Origin: Ricordea florida | Lineage: Eukaryota > Cnidaria > Anthozoa > Corallimorpharia > Ricordeidae | Length of the DNA stretch: 64,000 bases | Assembly: GCA_949710005.1 (NCBI GenBank) | Contig: OX453272.1 | Location: 17,776,262 to 17,840,261, forward strand | Reading direction: 5' to 3' | In this document: piece by piece, positions 51,768 through 64,000 of the stretch | Layout: each line of letters starts with the position of its first letter | Position numbering within the stretch: position 1 is the first letter of the stretch | Translations under genes and position numbers: made by a program | The notes under the pieces: model-generated | Databases searched by the model: none | Seen by the model: only the letters and a program-made list of their open reading frames with translations | Told to the model about the DNA's origin: nothing

Positions 51768-54146
51768 TTCGAAACTTAAGACTTATGGTAAAATGTGCTA
51801 TTACAACTAAAGAGAACATTAAAAATGCTTACATAACTTACTTACCTACAAGACGGTCGTCCTGCCCATACAATCTCTTATAATGCACTTTGACCAAAAT
51901 TTGTCAGGCTGAGTTTCTTGACAGCCAGCTGCATGTATCGTATCTCAGCGTCTAGAATGAGTATAAACACGAGATAAAGTGCGTTACAAAGTACATATTA
52001 AATGCTACAACACGGTGAAAGCGGAATATTGATCGGCCTTTTGTGTAATAAGCACTCGTTTGATAAAGTTTAGTACTGTGTGAGCAGTTTTCTTTACAAT
52101 TAGCTGACTTAAGTAAATATATCCACAGCTAAACTAAAATATAATCACGAATCACAATCAATCTAATTTTATTCTTAAGTATTGCCTTTTGCGGTATAGC
52201 ATAAGTCGGCAAAGTGTCAGAATTGCAAAGATTCTGCAAAATAGGATAAAATGACCTTTATTCCAAGGGGGTAGGTTCGTGTCTTAAACGCGCATGCGTA
52301 GTGGCAAAAAGTCTAAGCCTTAAGAATTACATTGAAATTAAATCGTTCTAATCAAAATTTTATTCGAAACTTAAAACGTATGGTAAAATGTGCTATTACA
52401 ACTAAAGAGAACATTAAAAATGCTTACATAACTTACTTACCTACAAGACGGTCGTCTTGCCCATACAATCTCTTATAATGCATTTTGACCAAAATCTGTG
52501 AGGCTGAGTTTCTTGACAGCCAGCTGCATGTATCGTATCTCAGCGTCTAGAATGAGTATAAACACGAGATAAAGTGCGTTAAAAAGTACATATTAAATGC
52601 TACAACCCAGTGAAAGCGGAATATTAATCGGCAATCTGTGTAATAAGCACTCGTTTTATAAAGTTTAGTACTGTGTGAGCAGTCTTCTTTACAATCAGCT
52701 GACTTAAGTAAATATATGCACAGCTAAACTACAAAATAATCACGAATCACAATCAATCTAATTTTATTCTTAAATATTGCCTTTTGCGGTATAGCATAAA
52801 TCGGAAAAAAGTCAGAATTGCAAAGATTCTGAAAAATAGGATAAAATGACCTTTATTCCAAGGGGGTAGATTCGTGTCTTAAACGCGCATGCGTAGTGGC
52901 AAAAAGTCTAAGCCTTAAAAATTACATTGAAATTAAATCGTTCTAATCAAAATTTTATTCGAAACTTAAAACTTATGGTAAAATGTGCTATTACAACTAA
53001 AGAGAACATTAAAAATGCTTCATAACTTACTTACCTAGAAGACGGTCGTCCTGCCCATACAATCTCTTATAATGCATTTTGACCAAAATCTGTGAGGCCG
53101 AGTTTCTTGACAGCCAGCTGCATGTATCGTATCTCAGCGTCTAGAATGAGTATAAACACGAGATAAAGTGCGTTACAAAGTACATATTAAATGCTACAAC
53201 ACGGTGAAAGCGGCATATTGATCGGCCTTTTGTGTAATAAGCACTCGTTTGATAAAGTTTAGTACTGTGTGAGCAGTCTTCTTTACAATTAGCTGACTTA
53301 ATTAAATATATCCACAGCTAAACTACAATATAATCACGAATCACAATCAATCTAATTTTATTCTTAAGTATTGCCTTTTGCGGTATAGCATCAATCGGCA
53401 AAGTGTCAGAATTGCAAAGATTCTGCAAAATAGGATAAAATCACCTTTATTCCAGGGGAGTAGGTTCGTGTCTTACAGGCGCATGTGTAGTAGCAAAAAG
53501 TCTAAGCCTTAAAAATTACATTGAAATTAAATCGTTCTAATCAAAATTTTATTCGAAACTTTAAACGTATGGTAAAATGTGCTATTACAACTAAAGAGAA
53601 CATTAAAAATGCTTACATAACTTACTTACCTAGAAGACGGTCGTCCTGCCCATACAATCTCTTATAATGCATTTTGACCAAAATCTGTGAGGCTGAGTTT
53701 CTTGACAGCCAGCTGCATGTATCGTATCTCAGCGTCTAGAATGAGTATAAACACGAGATAAAGTGCGTTACAAAGTACATATTAAATGCTACAACACGGT
53801 GAAAGCGGAATATTGATCGGCCTTTTGTTTAATAAGCACTCGTTTGATAAAGTTTAGTACTGTGTGAGCAGTCTTCTTTACAATTAGCTGACTTAAGTAA
53901 ATATATCCACAGCTAAAGTACAATATAATCACGAATCACAATCAATCTAATTTTATTCTTAAGTATTGCCTTTTGCGGTATAGCATAAGTCGGCAAAGTG
54001 TCAGAATTGCAAAGATTCTGCAAAATAGGATAAAATCACCTTTATTCCAGGGGGGTAGGTTCGTGTCTTAAACGCGCATGCGTAGTAGCAAAAAGTCTAA
54101 GCCTTAAGAATTACATTGAAATTAAATCGTTCTAATCAAAATTTTA
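51768..54146. repeat. 2379-bp four-monomer unit (duplicate of 39872-42250)
   Basis: Monomers start at 51768, 52363, 52958 and 53552, with the marker series of 39872-42250 at a distance of 11896 bp. Confidence 0.86.
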
Positions 54147-56525
54147 TTCGAAACTTAAGACTTATGGTAAAATGTGCTATTACAACTAAAGAGAACATTA
54201 AAAATGCTTACATAACTTACTTACCTACAAGACGGTCGTCCTGCCCATACAATCTCTTATAATGCACTTTGACCAAAATTTGTCAGGCTGAGTTTCTTGA
54301 CAGCCAGCTGCATGTATCGTATCTCAGCGTCTAGAATGAGTATAAACACGAGATAAAGTGCGTTACAAAGTACATATTAAATGCTACAACACGGTGAAAG
54401 CGGAATATTGATCGGCCTTTTGTGTAATAAGCACTCGTTTGATAAAGTTTAGTACTGTGTGAGCAGTTTTCTTTACAATTAGCTGACTTAAGTAAATATA
54501 TCCACAGCTAAACTAAAATATAATCACGAATCACAATCAATCTAATTTTATTCTTAAGTATTGCCTTTTGCGGTATAGCATAAGTCGGCAAAGTGTCAGA
54601 ATTGCAAAGATTCTGCAAAATAGGATAAAATGACCTTTATTCCAAGGGGGTAGGTTCGTGTCTTAAACGCGCATGCGTAGTGGCAAAAAGTCTAAGCCTT
54701 AAGAATTACATTGAAATTAAATCGTTCTAATCAAAATTTTATTCGAAACTTAAAACGTATGGTAAAATGTTCTATTACAACTAAAGAGAACATTAAAAAT
54801 GCTTACATAACTTACTTACCTACAAGACGGTCGTCTTGCCCATACAATCTCTTATAATGCATTTTGACCAAAATCTGTGAGGCTGAGTTTCTTGACAGCC
54901 AGCTGCATGTATCGTATCTCAGCGTCTAGAATGAGTATAAACACGAGATAAAGTGCGTTAAAAAGTACATATTAAATGCTACAACCCAGTGAAAGCGGAA
55001 TATTAATCGGCAATCTGTGTAATAAGCACTCGTTTTATAAAGTTTAGTACTGTGTGAGCAGTCTTCTTTACAATCAGCTGACTTAAGTAAATATATGCAC
55101 AGCTAAACTACAAAATAATCACGAATCACAATCAATCTAATTTTATTCTTAAATATTGCCTTTTGCGGTATAGCATAAATCGGAAAAAAGTCAGAATTGC
55201 AAAGATTCTGAAAAATAGGATAAAATGACCTTTATTCCAAGGGGGTAGATTCGTGTCTTAAACGCGCATGCGTAGTGGCAAAAAGTCTAAGCCTTAAAAA
55301 TTACATTGAAATTAAATCGTTCTAATCAAAATTTTATTCGAAACTTAAAACTTATGGTAAAATGTGCTATTACAACTAAAGAGAACATTAAAAATGCTTC
55401 ATAACTTACTTACCTAGAAGACGGTCGTCCTGCCCATACAATCTCTTATAATGCATTTTGACCAAAATCTGTGAGGCCGAGTTTCTTGACAGCCAGCTGC
55501 ATGTATCGTATCTCAGCGTCTAGAATGAGTATAAACACGAGATAAAGTGCGTTACAAAGTACATATTAAATGCTACAACACGGTGAAAGCGGCATATTGA
55601 TCGGCCTTTTGTGTAATAAGCACTCGTTTGATAAAGTTTAGTACTGTGTGAGCAGTCTTCTTTACAATTAGCTGACTTAATTAAATATATCCACAGCTAA
55701 ACTACAATATAATCACGAATCACAATCAATCTAATTTTATTCTTAAGTATTGCCTTTTGCGGTATAGCATCAATCGGCAAAGTGTCAGAATTGCAAAGAT
55801 TCTGCAAAATAGGATAAAATCACCTTTATTCCAGGGGAGTAGGTTCGTGTCTTACAGGCGCATGTGTAGTAGCAAAAAGTCTAAGCCTTAAAAATTACAT
55901 TGAAATTAAATCGTTCTAATCAAAATTTTATTCGAAACTTTAAACGTATGGTAAAATGTGCTATTACAACTAAAGAGAACATTAAAAATGCTTACATAAC
56001 TTACTTACCTAGAAGACGGTCGTCCTGCCCATACAATCTCTTATAATGCATTTTGACCAAAATCTGTGAGGCTGAGTTTCTTGACAGCCAGCTGCATGTA
56101 TCGTATCTCAGCGTCTAGAATGAGTATAAACACGAGATAAAGTGCGTTACAAAGTACATATTAAATGCTACAACACGGTGAAAGCGGAATATTGATCGGC
56201 CTTTTGTTTAATAAGCACTCGTTTGATAAAGTTTAGTACTGTGTGAGCAGTCTTCTTTACAATTAGCTGACTTAAGTAAATATATCCACAGCTAAAGTAC
56301 AATATAATCACGAATCACAATCAATCTAATTTTATTCTTAAGTATTGCCTTTTGCGGTATAGCATAAGTCGGCAAAGTGTCAGAATTGCAAAGATTCTGC
56401 AAAATAGGATAAAATCACCTTTATTCCAGGGGGGTAGGTTCGTGTCTTAAACGCGCATGCGTAGTAGCAAAAAGTCTAAGCCTTAAGAATTACATTGAAA
56501 TTAAATCGTTCTAATCAAAATTTTA
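54147..56525. repeat. 2379-bp four-monomer unit (duplicate of 42251-44629)
   Basis: Monomers start at 54147, 54742, 55337 and 55931. The private ATGTTCTATT of the second monomer is retained, so this unit pairs specifically with 42251-44629. Confidence 0.86.
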
Positions 56526-59499
56526 TTCGAAACTTAAGACTTATGGTAAAATGTGCTATTACAACTAAAGAGAACATTAAAAATGCTTACATAACTTACT
56601 TACCTACAAGACGGTCGTCCTGCCCATACAATCTCTTATAATGCACTTTGACCAAAATTTGTCAGGCTGAGTTTCTTGACAGCCAGCTGCATGTATCGTA
56701 TCTCAGCGTCTAGAATGAGTATAAACACGAGATAAAGTGCGTTACAAAGTACATATTAAATGCTACAACACGGTGAAAGCGGCATATTAATCGGCAATCT
56801 GTGTAATAAGCACTCGTTTGATAAAGTTTAGTACTGTGTAAGCAGTCTTCTTTACAATCAGCTGACTTAAGTAAATATATGCACAGCTAAACTACAATAT
56901 AATCACGAATCACAATCAATCTAATTTTATTCTTAAGTATTGCCTTTTGCGGTATAGCATAAGTCGGAAAAGTGTCAGAATTGCAAAGATTCTGCAAAAT
57001 AGGATAAAATGACCTTTATTCCAAGGGGGTAGGTTCGTGTTCTAAACGCGCATGCGTAGTGGCAAAAGGTCTAAGCCTTAAGAATTACATTGAAATTAAA
57101 TCGTTCTAATCAAAATTTTATTCGAAACTTAAAACTTATGGTAAAATGTGCTATTACAACTAAAGAGAACATTAAAAATGCTTACATAACTTACTTACCT
57201 AGAAGACGGTCGTCCTGCCCATACAATCTCTTATAATGCATTTTGACCAAAATCTGTGAGGCTGAGTTTCTTGACAGCCAGCTGCATGTATCGTATCTCA
57301 GCGTCTAGAATGAGTATAAACACGAGATAAAGTGCGTTACAAAGTACATATTAAATGCTACAACACGGTGAAAGCGGCATATTGATCGGCCTTTTGTTTA
57401 ATAAGCACTCGTTTGATAAAGTTTAGCACTGTGTGAGCAGTCTTCTTTACAATTAGCTGACTTAAGTAAATATATCCACAGCTAAACTACAATATAATCA
57501 CGAATCACAATTAATCTAATTTTATTCTTAAATATTGCCTTTTGCAGTATAGCATAAATCGGCAAAGTGTCAGAATTGCAAAGATTCTGCAAAATAGGAT
57601 AAAATGACCTTTATTCCAAGGGGGTAGGTTCGTGTCTTAAACGCGCATGCGTAGTAGCAAAAAGTCTAAGCCTTAAGAATTACATTGAAATTAAATCGTT
57701 CTAATCAAAATTTTATTCGAAACTTAAAACTTATGGTAAAATGTGCTGTTACAACTAAAGAGAACATTAAAAATGCTTACATAACTTACTTACCTAGAAG
57801 ACGGTCGTCCTGCCCATACAATCTCTTATAATGCATTTTGACCAAAATCTGTGAGGCTGAGTTTCTTGACAGCCAGCTGCATGTATCGTATCTCAGCGTC
57901 TAGAATGAGTATAAACACGAGATAAAGTGCGTTACAAAGTACATATTAAATGCTACAACACGGTGAAAGCGGCATATTAATCGGCAATCTCTGTAATAAG
58001 CACTCGTTTGATAAAGTTTAGTACTGTGTGAGCAGTCTTCTTTACAATCAGCTGACTTCAGTAAATATATGCACAGCTAAACTACAAAATAATCACGAAT
58101 CACAATCAATCTAATGTTATTCTTAAATATTGCCTTTTGCGGTATAGCATAAATCGGAAAAGTGTCAGAATTGCAAAGATTCTGCAAAATAGGATAAAAT
58201 GACCTTTATTCCAAGGGGCTAGGTTCGTGTCTTAAACGCGCATGCGTAGTGGGAAAAAGTCTAAGCCTTAAAAATTACATTGAAATTAAATCGTTCTAAT
58301 GAAAATTTTATTCGAAACTTAAAACTTATGGTAAAATGTGCTATTACAACTAAAGAGAACATTAAAAATCCTTCATAACTTACTTACCTAGAAGACGGTC
58401 GTCCTGCCCATACAATCTCTTATAATGCATTTTGACCAAAATCTGTGAGGCTGAGTTTCTTGACAGCCAGCTGCATGTATCGTATCTCAGCGTCTAGAAT
58501 GAGTATAAACACGAGATAAAGTGCGTTACAAAGTACAAATTAAATGCTACAACACGGTGAAAGCGGCATATTGATCGGCCTATTGTGTAATAAGCACTCG
58601 TTTGATAAAGTTTAGTACTGTGTGAGCAGTCTTCTTTACAATTAGCTGACTTAATTAAATATATCCACAGCTAAACTACAATATAATCACGAATCACAAT
58701 CAATCTAATTTTATTCTTAAGTATTGCCTTTTGCGGTATAGCATCAATCGGCAAAGTGTCAGAATTGCAAAGATTCTGCAAAATAGGATAAAATCACCTT
58801 TATTCCAGGGGAGTAGGTTCGTGTCTTACAGGCGCATGTGTAGTAGCAAAAAGTCTAAGCCTTAAAAATTACATTGAAATTAAATCGTTCTAATCAAAAT
58901 TTTATTCGAAACTTTAAACGTATGGTAAAATGTGCTATTACAACTAAAGAGAACATTAAAAATGCTTACATAACTTACTTACCTAGAAGACGGTCGTCCT
59001 GCCCATACAATCTCTTATAATGCATTTTGACCAAAATCTGTGAGGCTGAGTTTCTTGACAGCCAGCTGCATGTATCGTATCTCAGCGTCTAGAATGAGTA
59101 TAAACACGAGATAAAGTGCGTTACAAAGTACATATTAAATGCTACAACACGGTGAAAGCGGAATATTGATCGGCCTTTTGTTTAATAAGCACTCGTTTGA
59201 TAAAGTTTAGTACTGTGTGAGCAGTCTTCTTTACAATTAGCTGACTTAAGTAAATATATCCACAGCTAAAGTACAATATAATCACGAATCACAATCAATC
59301 TAATTTTATTCTTAAGTATTGCCTTTTGCGGTATAGCATAAGTCGGCAAAGTGTCAGAATTGCAAAGATTCTGCAAAATAGGATAAAATCACCTTTATTC
59401 CAGGGGGGTAGGTTCGTGTCTTAAACGCGCATGCGTAGTAGCAAAAAGTCTAAGCCTTAAGAATTACATTGAAATTAAATCGTTCTAATCAAAATTTTA
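56526..59499. repeat. 2974-bp five-monomer unit
   Basis: Monomers start at 56526, 57121, 57716, 58311 and 58905. Private markers include TTTAGCACTG and AATTAATCTAAT in the second, TGCTGTTACAAC and GACTTCAGTAAA in the third, and AATCCTTCATAAC in the fourth. The first four return 2974 bp downstream. Confidence 0.84.
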
Positions 59500-61878
59500 T
59501 TCGAAACTTAAGACTTATGGTAAAATGTGCTATTACAACTAAAGAGAACATTAAAAATGCTTACATAACTTACTTACCTACAAGACGGTCGTCCTGCCCA
59601 TACAATCTCTTATAATGCACTTTGACCAAAATTTGTCAGGCTGAGTTTCTTGACAGCCAGCTGCATGTATCGTATCTCAGCGTCTAGAATGAGTATAAAC
59701 ACGAGATAAAGTGCGTTACAAAGTACATATTAAATGCTACAACACGGTGAAAGCGGCATATTAATCGGCAATCTGTGTAATAAGCACTCGTTTGATAAAG
59801 TTTAGTACTGTGTAAGCAGTCTTCTTTACAATCAGCTGACTTAAGTAAATATATGCACAGCTAAACTACAATATAATCACGAATCACAATCAATCTAATT
59901 TTATTCTTAAGTATTGCCTTTTGCGGTATAGCATAAGTCGGAAAAGTGTCAGAATTGCAAAGATTCTGCAAAATAGGATAAAATGACCTTTATTCCAAGG
60001 GGGTAGGTTCGTGTTCTAAACGCGCATGCGTAGTGGCAAAAGGTCTAAGCCTTAAGAATTACATTGAAATTAAATCGTTCTAATCAAAATTTTATTCGAA
60101 ACTTTAAACTTATGGTAAAATGTGCTATTACAACTAAAGAGAACATTAAAAATGCTTACATAACTTACTTACCTAGAAGACGGTCGTCCTGCCCATACAA
60201 TCTCTTATAATGCATTTTGACCAAAATCTGTGAGGCTGAGTTTCTTGACAGCCAGCTGCATGTATCGTATCTCAGCGTCTAGAATGAGTATAAACACGAG
60301 ATAAAGTGCGTTACAAAGTACATATTAAATGCTACAACACGGTGAAAGCGGCATATTGATCGGCCTTTTGTTTAATAAGCACTCGTTTGATAAAGTTTAG
60401 CACTGTGTGAGCAGTCTTCTTTACAATTAGCTGACTTAAGTAAATATATCCACAGCTAAACTACAATATAATCACGAATCACAATTAATCTAATTTTATT
60501 CTTAAATATTGCCTTTTGCAGTATAGCATAAATCGGCAAAGTGTCAGAATTGCAAAGATTCTGCAAAATAGGATAAAATGACCTTTATTCCAAGGGGGTA
60601 GGTTCGTGTCTTAAACGCGCATGCGTAGTAGCAAAAAGTCTAAGCCTTAAGAATTACATTGAAATTAAATCGTTCTAATCAAAATTTTATTCGAAACTTA
60701 AAACTTATGGTAAAATGTGCTGTTACAACTAAAGAGAACATTAAAAATGCTTACATAACTTACTTACCTAGAAGACGGTCGTCCTGCCCATACAATCTCT
60801 TATAATGCATTTTGACCAAAATCTGTGAGGCTGAGTTTCTTGACAGCCAGCTGCATGTATCGTATCTCAGCGTCTAGAATGAGTATAAACACGAGATAAA
60901 GTGCGTTACAAAGTACATATTAAATGCTACAACACGGTGAAAGCGGCATATTAATCGGCAATCTCTGTAATAAGCACTCGTTTGATAAAGTTTAGTACTG
61001 TGTGAGCAGTCTTCTTTACAATCAGCTGACTTCAGTAAATATATGCACAGCTAAACTACAAAATAATCACGAATCACAATCAATCTAATGTTATTCTTAA
61101 ATATTGCCTTTTGCGGTATAGCATAAATCGGAAAAGTGTCAGAAATGCAAAGATTCTGCAAAATAGGATAAAATGACCTTTATTCCAAGGGGGTAGGTTC
61201 GTGTCTTAAACGCGCATGCGTAGTGGGAAAAAGTCTAAGCCTTAAAAATTACATTGAAATTAAATCGTTGTAATGAAAATTTTATTCGAAACTTAAAACT
61301 TATGGTAAAATGTGCTATTACAACTAAAGAGAACATTAAAAATCCTTCATAACTTACTTACCTAGAAGACGGTCGTCCTGCCCATACAATCTCTTATAAT
61401 GCATTTTGACCAAAATCTGTGAGGCTGAGTTTCTTGACAGCCAGCTGCATGTATCGTATCTCAGCGTCTAGAATGAGTATAAACACGAGATAAAGTACGT
61501 TACAAAGTACATATTAAATGCTACAACACGGTGAAAGCGGCATATTAATCGGCAATCTGTGTAATAAGCACTCGTTTGATAAAGTTTAGTACTGTGTGAG
61601 CAGTCTTCTTTACAATTAGCTGACTTAAGTAAATATATCCACAGCTAAACTAGAATATAATCACGAATCACAATCAATCTAATTTTATTCTTAAGTATTG
61701 CCTTTTGCGGTATAGCATAAATCGGCAAAGTGTCAGAATATCAAAGATTCTGCAAAATAGGATAAAATCACCTTTATTCCAGGGGGGTAGGTTCGTGTCT
61801 TAAACGCGCATGCGTAGTAGCAAAAAGTCTAAGCCTTAAGAATTACATTGAAATTAAATCGTTCTAATCAAAATTTTA
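59500..61878. repeat. 2379-bp shortened copy of the preceding unit
   Basis: Monomers at 59500, 60095 and 60690 repeat the first three of the preceding block. The fourth (61285-61878) starts like 58311 (AATCCTTCATAAC), has a middle of the AAGTACGTT/TTAATCGGCA form, and ends like 58905 (CCAGGGGGGTAGG). It is a mosaic that removes one monomer. Confidence 0.82.
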
Positions 61879-64000
61879 TTCGAAACTTAAGACTTATGGT
61901 AAAATGTGCTATTACAACTAAAGAGAACATTAAAAATGCTTACATAACTTACTTACCTACAAGACAGTCGTCCTGCCCATACAATCTCTTATAATGCACT
62001 TTGACCAAAATCTGTCAGGCTGAGTTTCTTGACAGCCAGCTGCATGTATCGTATCTTAGCGTCTAGAATGAGTATAAACACGAGATAAAGTGCGTTACAA
62101 AGTACATATTAAATGCTACAACACGGTGAAAGCGGCATATTAATCGGCAATCTGTGTAATAAGCACTCGTTTGATAAAGTTTAGTACTGTGTAAGCAGTC
62201 TTCTTTACAATCAGCTGACTTAAGTAAATATATGCACAGCTAAACTACAATATAATCACGAATCACAATCAATCTAATTTTATTCTTAAGTATTGCCTTT
62301 TGCGGTATAGCATAAGTCGGAAAAGTGTCAGAATTGCAAAGATTCTGCAAAATAGGATAAAATGACCTTTATTCCAACGGGGTAGAATCGTGTCTTTAAC
62401 GCGCATGCGTAGTGGCAAAAAGTCTAAGCCTTAAAAATTACATTGAAATTAAATCGTTCTAATCAAAATTTTATTCGAAACTTTAAACGTATGGTAAAAT
62501 GTGCTATTACAACTAAAGAGAACATTAAAAATGCTTACATAACTTACTTACCTAGAAGACGGTCGTCCTGCCCATACAATCTCTTATAATGCATTTTGAC
62601 CAAAATCTGTGAGGCTGAGTTTCTTGACAGCCAGCTGCATGTATCGTATCTCAGCGTCAAGAATGAGTATAAACACGAGATAAAGTGCGTTACAAAGTAC
62701 ATATTAAATGCTACAACACGGTGAAAGCGGCATATTGATCGGCCTTTTGTGTAATAAGCACTCGTTTGATAAAGTTTAGTACTGTGTGAGCAGTCTTCTT
62801 TACAATTAGCTGACTTAAGTAAATATATCCACAGCTAAACTACAATATAATCACGAATCACAATCAATCTAATTTTATTCTTAAGTATTGCCTTTTGCGG
62901 TATAGCATAAGTCGGCAAAGTGTCAGAATTGTAAAGATTCTGCAAAATAGGATAAAATGACCTTTATTCCAAGGGGGTAGGTTCGTGTCTTAAACGCGCA
63001 TGCGTAGTGGCAAAAAGTCTAGGCCTTAAGAATTACATTGAAATTAAATCGTTCTCATAAAAATTTTATTCGAAACTTAAAACGTATGGTAAAATGTGGT
63101 ATTACAACTAAAGAGAGCATTAAAAATGCTTACATAACTTACTTACCTAGAAGACGGTCCTCCTGCCCATACAATCTCTTATAATGCACTTTGACCAAAA
63201 TCTGTGAGGCTGAGTTTCTTGACAGCCAGCTGCATGTATCGTATCTCAGCGTCTAGAATGAGTATAAACACGAGATAAAGTAAGTTACAAAGTACATATT
63301 AAATGCTACAACACGGTGAAAGCGGCATATTAATCGGCAATCTGTGTAATAAGCACTCGTTTGATAAAGTTTAGTACTGTGTGAGCAGTCTTCTTTACAA
63401 TTAGCTGACTTAAGTAAATATATGCACAGCTAAACTACAATATAATCACGAATCACAATCAATCTAATTTTATTCTTAAATATTGCCTTTTGCGGTATAG
63501 CATAAGTCGGAAAAGTGTCAGAATTGCAAAGATTCTGCAAAATAGGATAAAATGACCTTTATTCCAAGGGGGTAGATTCGTGTCTTAAACGCGCATGCGT
63601 AGTGGCAAAAAGTCTAAGCCTTAAAAATTACATTGAAATTAAATCGTTCTAATGAAAATTTTATTCGAAACTTAAAACTTATGGTAAAATGTGCTATTAC
63701 AACTAAAGAGAGCATTAAAAATGCTTACATAACTTACTTACCTAGAAGACGGTCGTCCTGCCCATACAATCTCTTATAATGCACTTTGACCAAAATCTGT
63801 GAGGCTGAGTTTCTTGACAGCCAGCTGCATGTATCGTATCTCAGCGTCTAGAATGAGTATAAACACGAGATAAAGTACGTTACAGAGTACATATTAAATG
63901 CTACAACACGGTGAAAGCGGCATATTAATCGGCAATCTGTGTAATAAGCACTCGTTTGATAAAGTTTAGTACTGTGTGAGCAGTCTTCTTTACAATTAGC
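61879..64000. repeat. right-edge monomers
   Basis: Monomers start at 61879, 62474 and 63069, with an incomplete one at 63664-64000. They carry more private changes than the homogenised blocks (for example CAAGACAGTCG, GGTAGAATCG, AGCGTCAAGAATG, GGTCCTCCTG and GAGAGCATT), and no higher-order repeat can be recognised before the window ends. Confidence 0.8.

Larger units (their letters stand above)
44906..56743. repeat. large tandem duplication, copy 2 (about 11.8 kb)
   Basis: Near-identical to 32415-44905 and directly adjacent. Full monomers start at 45225, 45820, 46415, 47010, 47605, 48200, 48794, 49389, 49984, 50579, 51173, 51768, 52363, 52958, 53552, 54147, 54742, 55337 and 55931. The right limit is set where the monomer at 56526 stops matching the one at 44630 (GTTACAAAG against GTTAAAAAG near 56744). 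Confidence 0.87.
1..64000. repeat. 595-bp satellite tandem array
   Basis: Head-to-tail copies of one AT-rich monomer fill the window. Using the landmark TTCGAAACTT as unit start, boundaries fall every 594-598 bp (for example 1, 595, 1190, 1788, 2383, 2979, 3574, 4169, 4766, 5361). About 106 units can be counted, plus three 217-bp truncated ones. Copies differ from each other by a few percent by eye, mostly at the same recurrent variable sites, and all lie in the same orientation. Both window ends are inside the array. Outside 11435-12575 no reading frame long enough to suggest a gene exists on either strand, so the array is non-coding. Higher-order periodicity of several kinds is visible and annotated separately. 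The biological role (centromere, heterochromatin block, sex or B chromosome) cannot be read from the sequence. Confidence 0.98.

Noticed and set aside
1-64000. CENP-B box
   Set aside because: The TTCG words at the unit start and near the 3' end lack the required A and CGGG positions.
1-64000. CRISPR-like array
   Set aside because: The repeats are 595-bp contiguous monomers with no spacers.

Overview
The window is almost entirely one eukaryotic satellite DNA array. About 106 head-to-tail copies of an AT-rich monomer, usually 595 bp (594-598 bp), run from base 1 to base 64000, and both ends of the window cut the array. No reading frame of note occurs in the satellite on either strand, and I see no rRNA, tRNA, CRISPR or bacterial-type gene. 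The organism cannot be named from this sequence. The array organisation, together with a GC-rich foldback element of a style common in invertebrate genomes, suggests an animal (inference). The locus could be centromeric, pericentromeric, sex-chromosomal or a B-chromosome block; nothing here decides between these.

Layout. From 1 to 16031 the monomers form a five-type higher-order repeat (types 1-2-3-4-5, 2978 bp). Shortened four-unit versions carry hybrid monomers that betray unequal crossing-over. One type-4 monomer (11318-13053) is split by a 1141-bp insertion. From 16032 to 27973 a different set of variants forms a 3185-bp unit made of five monomers plus a 217-bp truncated monomer with a complex deletion junction. 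From 27974 to 32733 there are two 2380-bp four-monomer units. From about 32415 to 56743 there is a near-perfect tandem duplication with a repeat distance of 12491 bp (11896 bp in its later part), itself built of 2379-bp four-monomer units. From 56526 to 64000 five- and four-monomer units and more diverged monomers follow.

The insertion at 11435-12575 is the only non-satellite DNA. It reads best as two related non-autonomous, foldback-like DNA elements lying together. The first is a 1014-bp element with ~54-bp terminal inverted repeats flanked by direct TTATAA. The second is a 119-bp near-perfect palindrome, itself built of smaller hairpins, immediately to its right. The two share their terminal sequence (ATAATTACTGA) and a 16-bp internal word, so they probably belong to one family. 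No transposase is encoded.

The most unusual observations are: the foldback with three identically placed TC-against-TC internal mismatches; interlocking inverted repeats inside the larger element; the resemblance of the insertion site to the element's own repeated motif; the ~12-kb tandem duplication; and a perfect 5' splice-site consensus with a 3' splice-site-like sequence 39 nt downstream on the minus strand of the monomer.
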